DNA of 64,000 nt from Pseudomonas alkylphenolica (GCF_016009175.1 NZ_JADUCM010000018.1:1-64000); one strand, 5' to 3'. Shown: positions 45,922 through 54,280, counted from the stretch's first letter. A program made the numbers and translations. The notes: a model not told the origin generated them from the sequence alone.

Positions 45922-46545
45922 ATGACCGATATTCTTCAGCTCAGCTCAGGTTACTTATCGCCCGTCGGCGATTATGGCCGGCACAATACCCAGGAACTGG
46001 GCGGCGTCAGCCACCTGTGGCAGGATTTTTTTGCCCGCGCCCTGGCCGAGCAACAAGAAGCGCAAGGCAGCGAAACAGGCAGCGTTGCCCCCGAAACTGT
46101 CGACAAGACTACCGGTGAACCCCTGGGTGGCAGCCAGGTGCTGGCGCAGATCCACAACCAGCGTCTGTGCAACGTGCACGACACCGAGGTTGTACCGCCC
46201 GAACCGTTGTTCCTGCCGATTGCCGAGCTCGAACCACAACTGCTGGAAAAACTCGCCCCACCCTTCAGCGACGTCGAACTGATCGAGCAGCAGCGCCAGC
46301 TCGACATCAGCAACACCTGGGTGCGTCCGGTGGTCATGAGCCAGGGCCATCCGCTGCCTGAGCCAGGCCCTGGACCGGCGCCTAAAGCCCTGTACCTGCC
46401 GATCGCCGAGTTTGAAATGGATCTGCTGGACAAAGCACCCGAGCCGTTCGATGAACCAACCCTGGTTGCCCAGCAATCGGCGCTGGACTTCGACACCCGT
46501 TGGGCCCGCCCGGTGGTGCTGAACAACGTGCGCATCGCCGCCTGA
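45922..46545 (+). CDS. Hypothetical protein with two internal 43-residue repeats
   Basis: I do not recognise a characterised family. The 207-residue protein has no signal peptide or membrane helix. Residues 96-138 and 157-199 are a direct repeat: LFLPIAELEPQLLEK... and LYLPIAEFEMDLLDK..., each ending W-x-RPVV. By hand count 22 of 43 positions are identical without gaps. The linker is proline-rich (PLPEPGPGPAP). The N-terminal part (about 1-90) is unrelated to the repeats. It is divergent from rsmJ and convergent with the extensin-like gene, with only three bases between the stops. Confidence 0.75.
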   Translation: MTDILQLSSGYLSPVGDYGRHNTQELGGVSHLWQDFFARALAEQQEAQGSETGSVAPETVDKTTGEPLGGSQVLAQIHNQRLCNVHDTEVVPPEPLFLPIAELEPQLLEKLAPPFSDVELIEQQRQLDISNTWVRPVVMSQGHPLPEPGPGPAPKALYLPIAEFEMDLLDKAPEPFDEPTLVAQQSALDFDTRWARPVVLNNVRIAA

Positions 46546-46548
46546 GCC

Positions 46549-47241
46549 TCAGCGACAGATCTGCCAGAACCCCATGTCCAGGTGGAAGTGATTGCGGTGC
46601 GCGGCGTTGTAGTCCGGCCCCAGCACGGTATTGAAGCTGTCACAGGCACTGGCGTGCACATCCCTCAGAAAGCGTGCCTTGGCGCCCTCCCCCGGCCAGT
46701 CCTTGAGCAACTGGATACGCTGACCGTCAGCCAGCCGAAAGCCGGCAATGTCCAGCGCATTGGCCGAGGCATGCTGACTGAGCCGGCCGTTCTTGCGGTT
46801 GTACAGGTTGCGACAGGCAAAGCTGCCGAGGTGATCGACCTGCACCACCGTTTGGGAAAACGCCCGTTGCGCCGCCGGCTGCAGGGCATGGCGCTCAAAC
46901 AGGGCGTACGCGACCGCCAACGGACAGCTGGCCAGAAAGCTGCTGCTCAGGCGCACCGAGGAGCCTTCGACACGTACCACGTTGACCAGTGGACAGGGCG
47001 TATCTGCCGGGCTGTCCGCTTGCTGGCGATAACGCAGGCCGGAGGTGGCCAGCGCCTGTTCGCACAGCTGCGGGTTGTCTTGCAGGCGCCCGAGCTTGTA
47101 AGGCGTCAACAGGTTCGGCGGCTCACGCACATCAAGTACGGCCCAGGGGTTCCAGGCATCCGGCAAGTGCCAACCCAGGCGCCAGGCATACACCGCCAGT
47201 GCCACCACTACCAGGCACAGCACCAGCATGCCCTTGCGCAT
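46549..47241 (-). CDS. Extensin-family protein with a DD-peptidase-like domain
   Basis: The 230-residue protein has one N-terminal transmembrane segment (MLVLCLVVVALAVYAW) and a periplasmic extensin-like C-terminal domain. This includes SQHASANALDIAGF and HRNHFHLDMG, which resemble the metal ligands (HxxxxxxD and HxH) of M15-type peptidoglycan peptidases. Four or five periplasmic cysteines could form disulfides. I chose the ATG at 47241; a TTG at 47250 overlapping the upstream stop is an alternative. It starts five bases after the PEP-mutase-family gene. Confidence 0.8.
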   Translation of the reverse strand: MRKGMLVLCLVVVALAVYAWRLGWHLPDAWNPWAVLDVREPPNLLTPYKLGRLQDNPQLCEQALATSGLRYRQQADSPADTPCPLVNVVRVEGSSVRLSSSFLASCPLAVAYALFERHALQPAAQRAFSQTVVQVDHLGSFACRNLYNRKNGRLSQHASANALDIAGFRLADGQRIQLLKDWPGEGAKARFLRDVHASACDSFNTVLGPDYNAAHRNHFHLDMGFWQICR

Positions 47242-47246
47242 TCGGC

Positions 47247-48077
47247 TCAACGCCGGAACAGTTGATTCAACCGGTCAAAGGGCAGCGCCTGTTCGCCATA
47301 GGAGAACGTGCCCTGGCCCAGAATTTCCTCGGCGCCCCGGTAAAACGCGCCGAAGGCTGCACGCATCAGCGAAGAACCGACACTGATGCGCCGCACACCC
47401 AGGTCCTGCAACTGGTTGACGCTCAGGTTCACGCCACTCATGCCCATCAGCACGTTCACAGGTTTGGGCGCGACGGCCTGGACCACGGCACGAATTTCAT
47501 CGGCTGTGCGTAATCCGGGTGCATACAGCACATCGGCGCCCGCCTCGGCGAACGCCTGCAAGCGGGCGATGGTGTCGTCCAGGTCCATGCGCCCATGCAG
47601 AAGGTTCTCGGCACGCGCACAGAGCATGAACGGGAACTCAAGGCTGCGCGCAGCCGACACTGCCGCTTCAACGCGCTCGACCGCATGGTGGAAGCTGTAG
47701 ATTGGCTCGTCTGGATTACCGCTGGCATCTTCAATGGAGCCACCTACCAGCCCCGCCTGTGCGCCTTGCAGAATTGCCTCGGCGCAGCCTTTGGGATCGT
47801 CGCTGAAACCGTTTTCCAGGTCAGCAGCCACCGGCAGCGCCGTGGCATCGACGATGGTGCGGGCGTTGTCGAGGGTCTCTTCCAGGGTCATGGCACCTTC
47901 GGCATCCGGCCGCCCCAGGGAGAACGCCAGACCGGCACTGGTGGTGGCCAGGGCCTCGAAGCCGAGGCTCGCCAGCAACTTGGCGGAGCCGGCATCCCAC
48001 GGGTTGGGAATGACAAAAGCGCGTTCGCGCTCATGCAGGGCTTTGAACGCTTCGGCACGCAGGGTTTGTACATCCAT
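47247..48077 (-). CDS. Isocitrate lyase/phosphoenolpyruvate mutase family protein
   Basis: The 276-residue TIM-barrel enzyme belongs to the PEP mutase/isocitrate lyase superfamily. It contains FVIPNPWDAGSAKLLASLGF, the metal-binding region VAADLENGFSDDP and GGSIEDASG, and CARAENLL. It lacks the KKCGH-type catalytic loop of true isocitrate lyase, so the reaction (C-C or C-P lyase/mutase) is open. A GGGAG site supports the ATG at 48077 over a GTG two codons earlier. DUF72, this gene and the extensin-like gene run in one direction with short gaps. Confidence 0.83.
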   Translation of the reverse strand: MDVQTLRAEAFKALHERERAFVIPNPWDAGSAKLLASLGFEALATTSAGLAFSLGRPDAEGAMTLEETLDNARTIVDATALPVAADLENGFSDDPKGCAEAILQGAQAGLVGGSIEDASGNPDEPIYSFHHAVERVEAAVSAARSLEFPFMLCARAENLLHGRMDLDDTIARLQAFAEAGADVLYAPGLRTADEIRAVVQAVAPKPVNVLMGMSGVNLSVNQLQDLGVRRISVGSSLMRAAFGAFYRGAEEILGQGTFSYGEQALPFDRLNQLFRR

Positions 48078-48110
48078 GATCACGGCTCCCGGGCAGGCGG
48101 CAGGGCGCGT

Positions 48111-48980
48111 TCAAAGCAGACCGAGCTGTTCGGCCTCAGGCGTCCTGTCCAGTTCAGGCAAAGCCGGCAATCCGGGCAAGCGCTCCATCAGTCCACGATG
48201 AAAACGCTGCGCCAGGGCAGCGGCCAGGCGATTATCGGCAGTATGCAGGAAAACATAGGGGCTGCGACCCTCCTCGATCCAGGCCGCAACCTTGTCCAGC
48301 CATGGCAGCAGAAAGGGTTCGTTGGCCGCCAGTTCCGGATGGCCGATAAAACGCACCTGCGGATGCTGACTGAAGGCGGTCGGCCGTGGCGGCACCCGCG
48401 GCTTTTTCGACTGGGCATGCAACACGCCCGGGTCACGTAAGGTACAGCTGAACAAGGCCCGCGGGTCCAGGCAGATACGCTCCACGCCACGGCCCTGCAG
48501 CAGCCGATTGAGCAGGCGCTCCTCCTCGCCCTTGGCGAAGAACGCGCGATTGCGCACCTCGACGGCGATCGGCACGTTGATTTCGTCCAGAAAGGCCACG
48601 AGCTCGCCCAGCCGCGCCGGACCAAACGTCGCCGGCAATTGCAGCCAGTAGGGAGCAACCCGTGGCCCCAGCGGCTTGAGCAATTCAATGAAGGTTTGCG
48701 CTGCCACCCACTGCTCGCGCAGGTCACCCGCGTGGCTGATATCGCCCGGAAACTTGGCGGTAAAACGAAAGTGCGCCGGCATGATCTGCGCCCACCGTTC
48801 GATAGTTGCTGGCGCCGGTCGGGCATAAAAAGTGGTATTGCCTTCTACGGCATTGAAGACCTGGCTATAGAGGCCAAGAAACTCGCCGGTTTTGGCATCT
48901 GCAGGGTAGAGGTAATCGCGCCAGGCGCTCTCACTCCAGGACGGGCAACCGAGAAAATAGGGAAGCGTGGACAGGTTCAT
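48111..48980 (-). CDS. DUF72 domain protein (YecE-like)
   Basis: The 289-residue protein is a DUF72 TIM-barrel protein starting FLGCPSWSESAWRDYLYP, with the family motifs FNAVEGNTTFYARP, RFTAKFPGDISH and the C-terminal VFLHTADNRLAAALA. Function of the family is not established. It is not secreted. It follows a small hypothetical gene by three bases and precedes the PEP-mutase-family gene by 33, so they are probably cotranscribed. Confidence 0.85.
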   Translation of the reverse strand: MNLSTLPYFLGCPSWSESAWRDYLYPADAKTGEFLGLYSQVFNAVEGNTTFYARPAPATIERWAQIMPAHFRFTAKFPGDISHAGDLREQWVAAQTFIELLKPLGPRVAPYWLQLPATFGPARLGELVAFLDEINVPIAVEVRNRAFFAKGEEERLLNRLLQGRGVERICLDPRALFSCTLRDPGVLHAQSKKPRVPPRPTAFSQHPQVRFIGHPELAANEPFLLPWLDKVAAWIEEGRSPYVFLHTADNRLAAALAQRFHRGLMERLPGLPALPELDRTPEAEQLGLL

Positions 48981-48983
48981 CCA

Positions 48984-49271
48984 TCAAATGTACAGGTCCA
49001 GCCCCAGCACTTCCATCTCCCAGTCAACGAACCCTGCAGTGGTCAGGTAGCTGGCCAGGGCCTGGGCGGTGCGCTTGTCGCGCGCACGGGGAAAAATCAT
49101 GTCCTGCTGACGGGCAGGCAGCCCGCCGCTGCGCGCCTGGCCGGCAGTGGCCTGCGGCTGCACTTCTAACTCGCCTGGCAGATCCTCGTCCACGTCATCG
49201 TTACGAACGGGCGCTTTGCGCGGCGCACGCTTGATGGGATAGGACTGTGAGGAAAAGCCGTCGATACGCAT
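48984..49271 (-). CDS. Small conserved hypothetical protein
   Basis: The 95-residue protein has a basic N terminus (MRIDGFSSQSYPIKRAPRK), a middle rich in Glu, Gln and Ala that looks disordered, and a folded-looking C-terminal part (TAQALASYLTTAGFVDWEME). There are no cysteines, signal peptide or membrane segments. The MRIDGFSSQSYP start recalls small flagellar/unknown proteins but no firm family is claimed. It lies between tsaB and DUF72 on the same strand. Confidence 0.7.
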   Translation of the reverse strand: MRIDGFSSQSYPIKRAPRKAPVRNDDVDEDLPGELEVQPQATAGQARSGGLPARQQDMIFPRARDKRTAQALASYLTTAGFVDWEMEVLGLDLYI

Positions 49272-49401
49272 GGCGATCTACTCAGGAGCAATGATGGCAA
49301 TTTAGCAGCATCAGAGATCCTTCGCTAATGCCCGACTGATAACTGGACCACAGTTCGGGCAAAAGGTTTTATTTGCCTTGGGAATAACCGACGAACTGCA
49401 C

Positions 49402-50076
49402 TCAGCGCGCTTTTGGCGTCGCCACGTTGTCACGCAGGTACACCGGCTGGGCGAGGTCGGCGGCAATCGCCTCACCGCGTTCCCAGGCAAAGGTGGCCAG
49501 GGTCAGCAGGTCCTGTGCATGCGGCAGCAGGCTGGCATCCTGGCCGCTCGGCGCGACCGCAATGCGCTCAGCATAGCCCCAGCCAGTACCGGCGCCAAAC
49601 CAGTCGCCGCTGGCTCCGCCAGGCAGCACCGCGCGCTCCGGGGCCAGCACGGCTTCGTTACCGAGCAGGCGCATTTCGCCGGCAACGTTGTGATAGCAAC
49701 CCCAGTACACCTCATCCATGCGAGCATCAATGGCAGAAGCGACCTGATTGACACCATGCTCACGCAGCGCGCGCTGGGCCAGTACCGCCAGGTTGGACAC
49801 CGGCAGCACCGGACGCTCCAGGGCGAAGGCCAGGCCCTGAACCACGCCTATGGCAATGCGCACGCCCGTGAAGGCCCCAGGCCCACGGCCAAAGGCAATG
49901 GCATCGACCGCCGCCAGGCTGGTGCCAGCGTCTGCCAGCAACTGCTGGATCATCGGCAACAGCTTCTGCGCATGCAGGCGCGGGATCACCTCGTAGTGGC
50001 TGGAAACCTTGCCGTCATGCAGCAAGGCAACGGAGCAGGCTTCAGTGGCGGTATCCAGGGCCAGCAAGGTGGTCAT
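49402..50076 (-). CDS. tsaB: tRNA threonylcarbamoyladenosine biosynthesis protein TsaB
   Basis: TsaB partners TsaD and TsaE to place threonylcarbamoyl on A37 of ANN-decoding tRNAs, giving t6A. The 224-residue ASKHA-fold protein starts MTTLLALDTATEACSVAL and contains FGRGPGAFTGVRIAIGVVQGLAFA. It is degenerate for ATP use, as TsaB usually is. It follows adk by 87 bases containing the adk terminator and a -10 box. tcdA, which modifies t6A further, is also in this window. Confidence 0.95.
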   Translation of the reverse strand: MTTLLALDTATEACSVALLHDGKVSSHYEVIPRLHAQKLLPMIQQLLADAGTSLAAVDAIAFGRGPGAFTGVRIAIGVVQGLAFALERPVLPVSNLAVLAQRALREHGVNQVASAIDARMDEVYWGCYHNVAGEMRLLGNEAVLAPERAVLPGGASGDWFGAGTGWGYAERIAVAPSGQDASLLPHAQDLLTLATFAWERGEAIAADLAQPVYLRDNVATPKAR

Positions 50077-50108
50077 CGGTGTATCCAGGCAAAAGAAAAA
50101 AGAGCGGC

Positions 50109-50114
50109 ATTATA
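50109..50114 (-). promoter_or_regulatory. Probable -10 box of tsaB
   Basis: A perfect TATAAT on the minus strand with the discriminator GCCGCTC lies about 32 bases before tsaB. It overlaps the T-rich end of the adk terminator. The -35 region would fall in that hairpin and is poor. Confidence 0.35.
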
Positions 50115-50118
50115 AACA

Positions 50119-50144
50119 ACAACGGCCCGCAAGCGGGCCGTTGT
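50119..50144 (-). terminator. Intrinsic terminator of adk
   Basis: Twelve-base arms (ACAACGGCCCGC and GCGGGCCGTTGT) meet with a very small loop. On the minus strand they are followed by TGTTTATAA, starting 20 bases after the adk stop codon. Confidence 0.7.
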
Positions 50145-50163
50145 CTTCACCTTCAGGTACCGA

Positions 50164-50814
50164 TCAGCTCAGGGCTGCGAGGACCTTGGCAGTGATTGCA
50201 TCAACCGAGCCCACACCTTCGATGTGCGAGTACTTCGGCTTGCCACCATGGGCAGCGGACAGCTTCTGGTAGAAGTCTACCAGTGGCTTGGTCTGCTCGT
50301 GGTAAACCGCCAGGCGGTGACGCACGGTTTCTTCGGTGTCGTCTTTACGCTGAACCAGCGCTTCACCGGTTTCATCGTCCTTGCCTTCAACCTTCGGCGG
50401 GTTGTAGACCACGTGGTAGACGCGGCCCGAACCTTCGTGAACGCGGCGGCCGGCGATACGCTGAACGATCTCTTCGTCTTCAACGGCGATTTCAACCACT
50501 GCATCCAGCTCGACACCGGCAGTCACCAGGGCTTCAGCCTGAGGAATGGTGCGCGGGAAGCCGTCGAACAGGAAGCCGTTCGCGCAGTCTGGCTGGGCGA
50601 TGCGGTCTTTGACCAGGTTGATGATCAGCTCGTCGGAAACCAGCTTGCCAGCGTCCATGATCGCCTTGGCTTCCAGGCCCAGCGGAGTGCCGGCCTTGAC
50701 CGCCGCACGCAGCATGTCGCCGGTGGAGATCTGTGGAATGGCGAATTTTTCGGTGATGAACTTTGCCTGAGTACCTTTACCGGCCCCGGGAGCTCCCAGC
50801 AGAATCACGCGCAT
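50164..50814 (-). CDS. adk: Adenylate kinase
   Basis: Adk interconverts 2 ADP and ATP plus AMP. The 216-residue protein has the P-loop GAPGAGKGTQ (7-16), the AMP-binding segment and a long LID domain (RIAGRRVHEGSGRVYHVVYNPP) that lacks the four-cysteine zinc site, as in other Gram-negative enzymes. Its ribosome site is clear (AGGAGCACAAT before the ATG). It is separated from ppc upstream by 254 bases that hold the ppc terminator. Confidence 0.98.
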   Translation of the reverse strand: MRVILLGAPGAGKGTQAKFITEKFAIPQISTGDMLRAAVKAGTPLGLEAKAIMDAGKLVSDELIINLVKDRIAQPDCANGFLFDGFPRTIPQAEALVTAGVELDAVVEIAVEDEEIVQRIAGRRVHEGSGRVYHVVYNPPKVEGKDDETGEALVQRKDDTEETVRHRLAVYHEQTKPLVDFYQKLSAAHGGKPKYSHIEGVGSVDAITAKVLAALS

Positions 50815-50978
50815 ATTGTGCTCCTCATTTTTGTAAGCAAATCAATGGAGTCGGCGCAGAGGGCCAAGTCCGGAATTTGGGTCATGACCACAAATCGGTC
50901 AAAAGGCTGCTCAAGATACACAGCGCCTTCAAGCCACACAAGCGGTCGAAAGTTGGAAAAAACCCCACACACTACTGC

Positions 50979-51020
50979 TGCAAAGCACAGGTTGCGCCCG
51001 GCGCAACCTATTGCTTTGCA
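50979..51020 (-). terminator. Long-stem terminator of ppc
   Basis: Nested arms TGCAAAGCA/TGCTTTGCA and GGTTGCGC/GCGCAACC form an 18-pair stem with one small bulge and a CCG loop. On the minus strand GGGGTTTTTT follows about 14 bases later. It begins about 50 bases after the ppc stop. Confidence 0.65.
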
Positions 51021-51068
51021 AGCATTCTTCCCACCCCCGAGACGCGATTGAGGCGGCGCTGCAATCAC

Positions 51069-53696
51069 TCAACCGGTGTTGCGCAAGCCTGCCGCAATAC
51101 CTGCCACAGTGACCAGCAGGGCCTGCTCCAGCGGGCTGTCCAGAGCGGCTTCGCGCTGTCGCGAGCGTGCCAGCAGCTCAGCCTGCAATAGATGTAGCGG
51201 GTCCAGGTAGGTGTTGCGCAAGCGGATGAATTCCAGCGTTTCCGGGCTGTGCGCCAGTAGCACCCGCTGCCCGGTCAGGCCCAGCACCACCTGGCACGCC
51301 TGCGACAATAGGTCGCGCAAATGTGCACCCAAAGGTCGCAGTTCTGGTTGCACTAGACGTTCGTCGTAGGAGCGCGCGATGTCCGCATCCGCCTTGGCCA
51401 GGACCATTTCCAGCATGTCGATGCGGGTGCGGAAAAACGGCCACTGCTCGCGCATTTCGGCCAGCAGATCGCCCTGCCCGCGCGCCAGAGCGTTGTTCAG
51501 CGCCGCTTCCCAGCCTAGCCAGGCGGGCAGCATCAGGCGAGTTTGCGTCCAGCCGAAAATCCACGGAATAGCCCGCAGGCTTTCGATGCCGCCAGCCCGG
51601 CGCTTGGCCGGACGACTGCCCAGCGGCAGGCGGCCGAGCTCCTGCTCGGGCGTCGACTGGCGGAAATACTCGACGAACTCGGGGTTATCGCGAACCACCC
51701 CGCGGTATTGCGCGACGCCATCGGCCGCCAACTCATCCATCAGCGCCCGCCAGGCCGGTTGCGGTGGCGGCGGTGGCAGCAAGGTCGCTTCGAGTACGGC
51801 GGCCAGGTACAGGTTGAGGTTCTGTTCGGCGATGTCCGGCAGGCCGAATTTGAAACGGATCATCTCGCCCTGTTCGGTGGTACGGAAGCGCCCTGCGACC
51901 GAGCCCGGTGGTTGCGACAGAATCGCCGCGTGGGCGGGGCCGCCGCCACGTCCGACAGTGCCGCCACGACCGTGAAACAGCAGCAACTCGACCTGTTGCT
52001 CGTGACAGATGCGCACCAGGGTTTCCTGAGCCCGGTACTGCGCCCAGGCGGCCGCCGTGGTGCCGGCGTCCTTGGCCGAGTCGGAATAGCCGATCATGAC
52101 CTCCTGCGGGCCATGCAAGGCGCTGCGATAGCCCGGCAGGCCGAGCAGGCGCTCCATCACCGGGCCAGCGTTGTCGAGATCGGCGAGGGTTTCGAACAGG
52201 GGCACGACGCGCATCGGGCGCAGCACACCGGACTCTTTGAGCAGCAGTTGCACGGCGAGCACATCGGAGGCGGCTCCCGCCATAGAGATCACGTAAGACC
52301 CCAACGATGCCGCCGGTGCAGCGGCAATCTCACGGCAGGTGGCGAGGACCTCGGCGGTGTCGGCCTGGGGCTTGAAGTAACCCGGCAGCAGCGGCCGGCG
52401 GCTGCCGAGCTCCTGCTGGAGGAAGGCGATTCGCGCTTCTTCGTCCCAGTCCGCGTAACGCCCCAACCCCAGGTACTCGGTGATTTCGCTCAGCGCGGCG
52501 GTGTGCCGGGCGGCGTCCTGACGTACGTCCAGGCGTACCAGAAACAGACCGAACGTCACTGCCCGGCGCAAACAGTCGAGCAACGGACCATTGGCGATCA
52601 CGCCCATGCCGCAGGCATGCAGCGACTCGAAGCACAGGTGCAGGGGTTCGAACAGTTCGTGGTTATGCTGCAACACCAACGGCGACGGCGTTTGCGGCGA
52701 TTTCAAGGCACTCTGCGCCCAGGCGCGGGTTTCCCGCAGGCGATCACGCAGTTGCTTGAGCAGTACCCGATACGGCTCGGCCGCATCGCCCACCTTGGCC
52801 CTCAGTGCCTCGCTGGCCTGCTGCATGGACAGCTCGGCTGCCAGGGCATCGATATCACGCAGGAACAGGTCAGCGGCCATCCAGCGCGCCAGCAACAGCA
52901 CCTCGCGGGTTACCGGGGCGGTGACATTCGGGTTGCCGTCGCGATCGCCGCCCATCCACGAAGCAAAGCGAACAGGCGCGGACTCCAGCGGCAGATGCAG
53001 ACCGGTAGCTTCATGCAACGCCTTGTCGACTTTGCGCAGGTGATGGGGAATGGCATGCCAGAGCGAATGCTCGATGACCGCAAAGCCCCATTTGGCTTCG
53101 TCTACCGGGGTTGGCCGGGTACGGCGGATTTCCTCGGTGTGCCAGGCTTCGGCAATCAGCCGCTGCAGGCGCTCGCGGATCTGCTCCCGTTCGGAAGGGG
53201 TCAGGTCGCGATGATCCTGGGCCGCCAATTGCGCCGCAATGGCATCGTACTTCTGGATCAGCGTACGGCGCGCCACCTCGGTGGGGTGCGCAGTCAGCAC
53301 CAGCTCGATGTTCAGCTTGCCCAGCTGACGTGCCAGGGCATCGTCAGTGTGCCCGGCAGCCTTGAGCCGTGCCAGCAGTTCAGGCAACACCCGTGACTCG
53401 AATGGCGCGGCCTGGCCGGAATCGCGGCGGCGAATCAACTGGTACTGCTCGGCGATGTTGGCCAGGTTGAGAAACTGGTTGAACGCCCGCGCGACCGGCA
53501 GCAACTCATCATCAGCCAGGTCATTGAGGGTCGAGCTCAACTGCTCGGCAGCGCCGCTGCGGTCGGCCTTGGCACTGCGGCGGATATCTTCGATTTTCTG
53601 CAGGAACGCTTCGCCGTGCTGCTCACGAATGGTGTCCCCCAACAACTCGCCCAACAAATGAACATCTTCACGCAAGCGCACATCGATATCAGTCAT
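51069..53696 (-). CDS. ppc: Phosphoenolpyruvate carboxylase
   Basis: Ppc makes oxaloacetate from PEP and bicarbonate to refill the citrate cycle. The 875-residue protein has the catalytic H137 in LVLTAHPTEVARRT, the second signature GYSDSAKDAGTTAAAW, the glycine-rich loop FHGRGGTVGRGGGP and the C-terminal NTG, which in the family contacts the allosteric site. The start chosen is the ATG at 53696 (MTDIDVRLRED); another ATG six codons upstream is open. It is divergent from the small gene at 53832. Confidence 0.97.
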   Translation of the reverse strand: MTDIDVRLREDVHLLGELLGDTIREQHGEAFLQKIEDIRRSAKADRSGAAEQLSSTLNDLADDELLPVARAFNQFLNLANIAEQYQLIRRRDSGQAAPFESRVLPELLARLKAAGHTDDALARQLGKLNIELVLTAHPTEVARRTLIQKYDAIAAQLAAQDHRDLTPSEREQIRERLQRLIAEAWHTEEIRRTRPTPVDEAKWGFAVIEHSLWHAIPHHLRKVDKALHEATGLHLPLESAPVRFASWMGGDRDGNPNVTAPVTREVLLLARWMAADLFLRDIDALAAELSMQQASEALRAKVGDAAEPYRVLLKQLRDRLRETRAWAQSALKSPQTPSPLVLQHNHELFEPLHLCFESLHACGMGVIANGPLLDCLRRAVTFGLFLVRLDVRQDAARHTAALSEITEYLGLGRYADWDEEARIAFLQQELGSRRPLLPGYFKPQADTAEVLATCREIAAAPAASLGSYVISMAGAASDVLAVQLLLKESGVLRPMRVVPLFETLADLDNAGPVMERLLGLPGYRSALHGPQEVMIGYSDSAKDAGTTAAAWAQYRAQETLVRICHEQQVELLLFHGRGGTVGRGGGPAHAAILSQPPGSVAGRFRTTEQGEMIRFKFGLPDIAEQNLNLYLAAVLEATLLPPPPPQPAWRALMDELAADGVAQYRGVVRDNPEFVEYFRQSTPEQELGRLPLGSRPAKRRAGGIESLRAIPWIFGWTQTRLMLPAWLGWEAALNNALARGQGDLLAEMREQWPFFRTRIDMLEMVLAKADADIARSYDERLVQPELRPLGAHLRDLLSQACQVVLGLTGQRVLLAHSPETLEFIRLRNTYLDPLHLLQAELLARSRQREAALDSPLEQALLVTVAGIAAGLRNTG

Positions 53697-53831
53697 CAGC
53701 CTTGTCTCCGGCATTCCAGAAAAACAGCTCTGGCTTCAGAGTGCCCCAGTACCGGTCGTGCTTTCAAGGCAGACCAAAGGCTGTGCAGTGACTACGCTGA
53801 AATGAGACACACGAGGATCAATGAGGACATC

Positions 53832-54176
53832 ATGAAAATTCGTGACCTTGCCCAGTACTGGGAACAAAACGCCAAGGGTCGTCTGAGCCCCACCGGCCAT
53901 GTCCTGCACCTGGATGTGGAGTCGGCGGCGCGCCTGGCCGCCCTGGCCGAAATGTACCCCAAGCGCCGCCCCGAAGAACTGCTCGGCGAACTGCTCGGGG
54001 CGGCCCTGGAAGAGCTCGAAGCGAGCTTTCCCTACATCCGCGGGCAGCAGGTGATTGCCACCGATGAGGAAGGTGATCCGCTGTATGAGGACATCGGCCC
54101 GACCCCGCGCTTTCTTGCCTTGTCACGCCGTTACCTGCACGACATGAGCAGCCGCAAAGACGAATCGACCCACTGA
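53832..54176 (+). CDS. Conserved hypothetical protein
   Basis: The 114-residue acidic protein starts MKIRDLAQYWEQNAKG and has helices rich in Ala, Leu and Glu (RLAALAEMYPKRRPEELLGELLGAALEELEAS), a short strand region (VIATDEEGDPLYEDIGPTP) and a basic C terminus. It has no signal peptide, membrane segment or cysteine. A GAGGAC site supports this start; the longer frame overlaps the divergent ppc. Some databases label neighbours of this kind a pilin assembly protein, which nothing here supports. It is conserved next to ppc in pseudomonads as I recall. Confidence 0.72.
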   Translation: MKIRDLAQYWEQNAKGRLSPTGHVLHLDVESAARLAALAEMYPKRRPEELLGELLGAALEELEASFPYIRGQQVIATDEEGDPLYEDIGPTPRFLALSRRYLHDMSSRKDESTH

Positions 54177-54259
54177 CGCCCCGCCACCAGGCCGATACCG
54201 GGTGCCCGCTCGGGCGCCCGCGTACACCGCCCAGCACCTGAAGTTCCGGAAAAAAACTT

Positions 54260-54273
54260 GCTGACCGGTCAGC
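54260..54273. promoter_or_regulatory. Perfect 14-base palindrome upstream of the lptF operon
   Basis: GCTGACCGGTCAGC is its own reverse complement. It lies about 35 bases upstream of the AlgU-type -35 and just before a terminator. It may be an operator or part of the preceding gene's 3' end. Confidence 0.4.
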
Positions 54274-54280
54274 CAGCAAA

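Noticed and set aside
47247..48077. True isocitrate lyase or methylisocitrate lyase
   Set aside because: The catalytic cysteine loop of those enzymes is absent and the protein is shorter; only superfamily assignment is safe.
53832..54176. Pilin assembly protein
   Set aside because: The sequence shows no pilus-related motif, signal peptide or membrane segment; the label appears to be inherited annotation.
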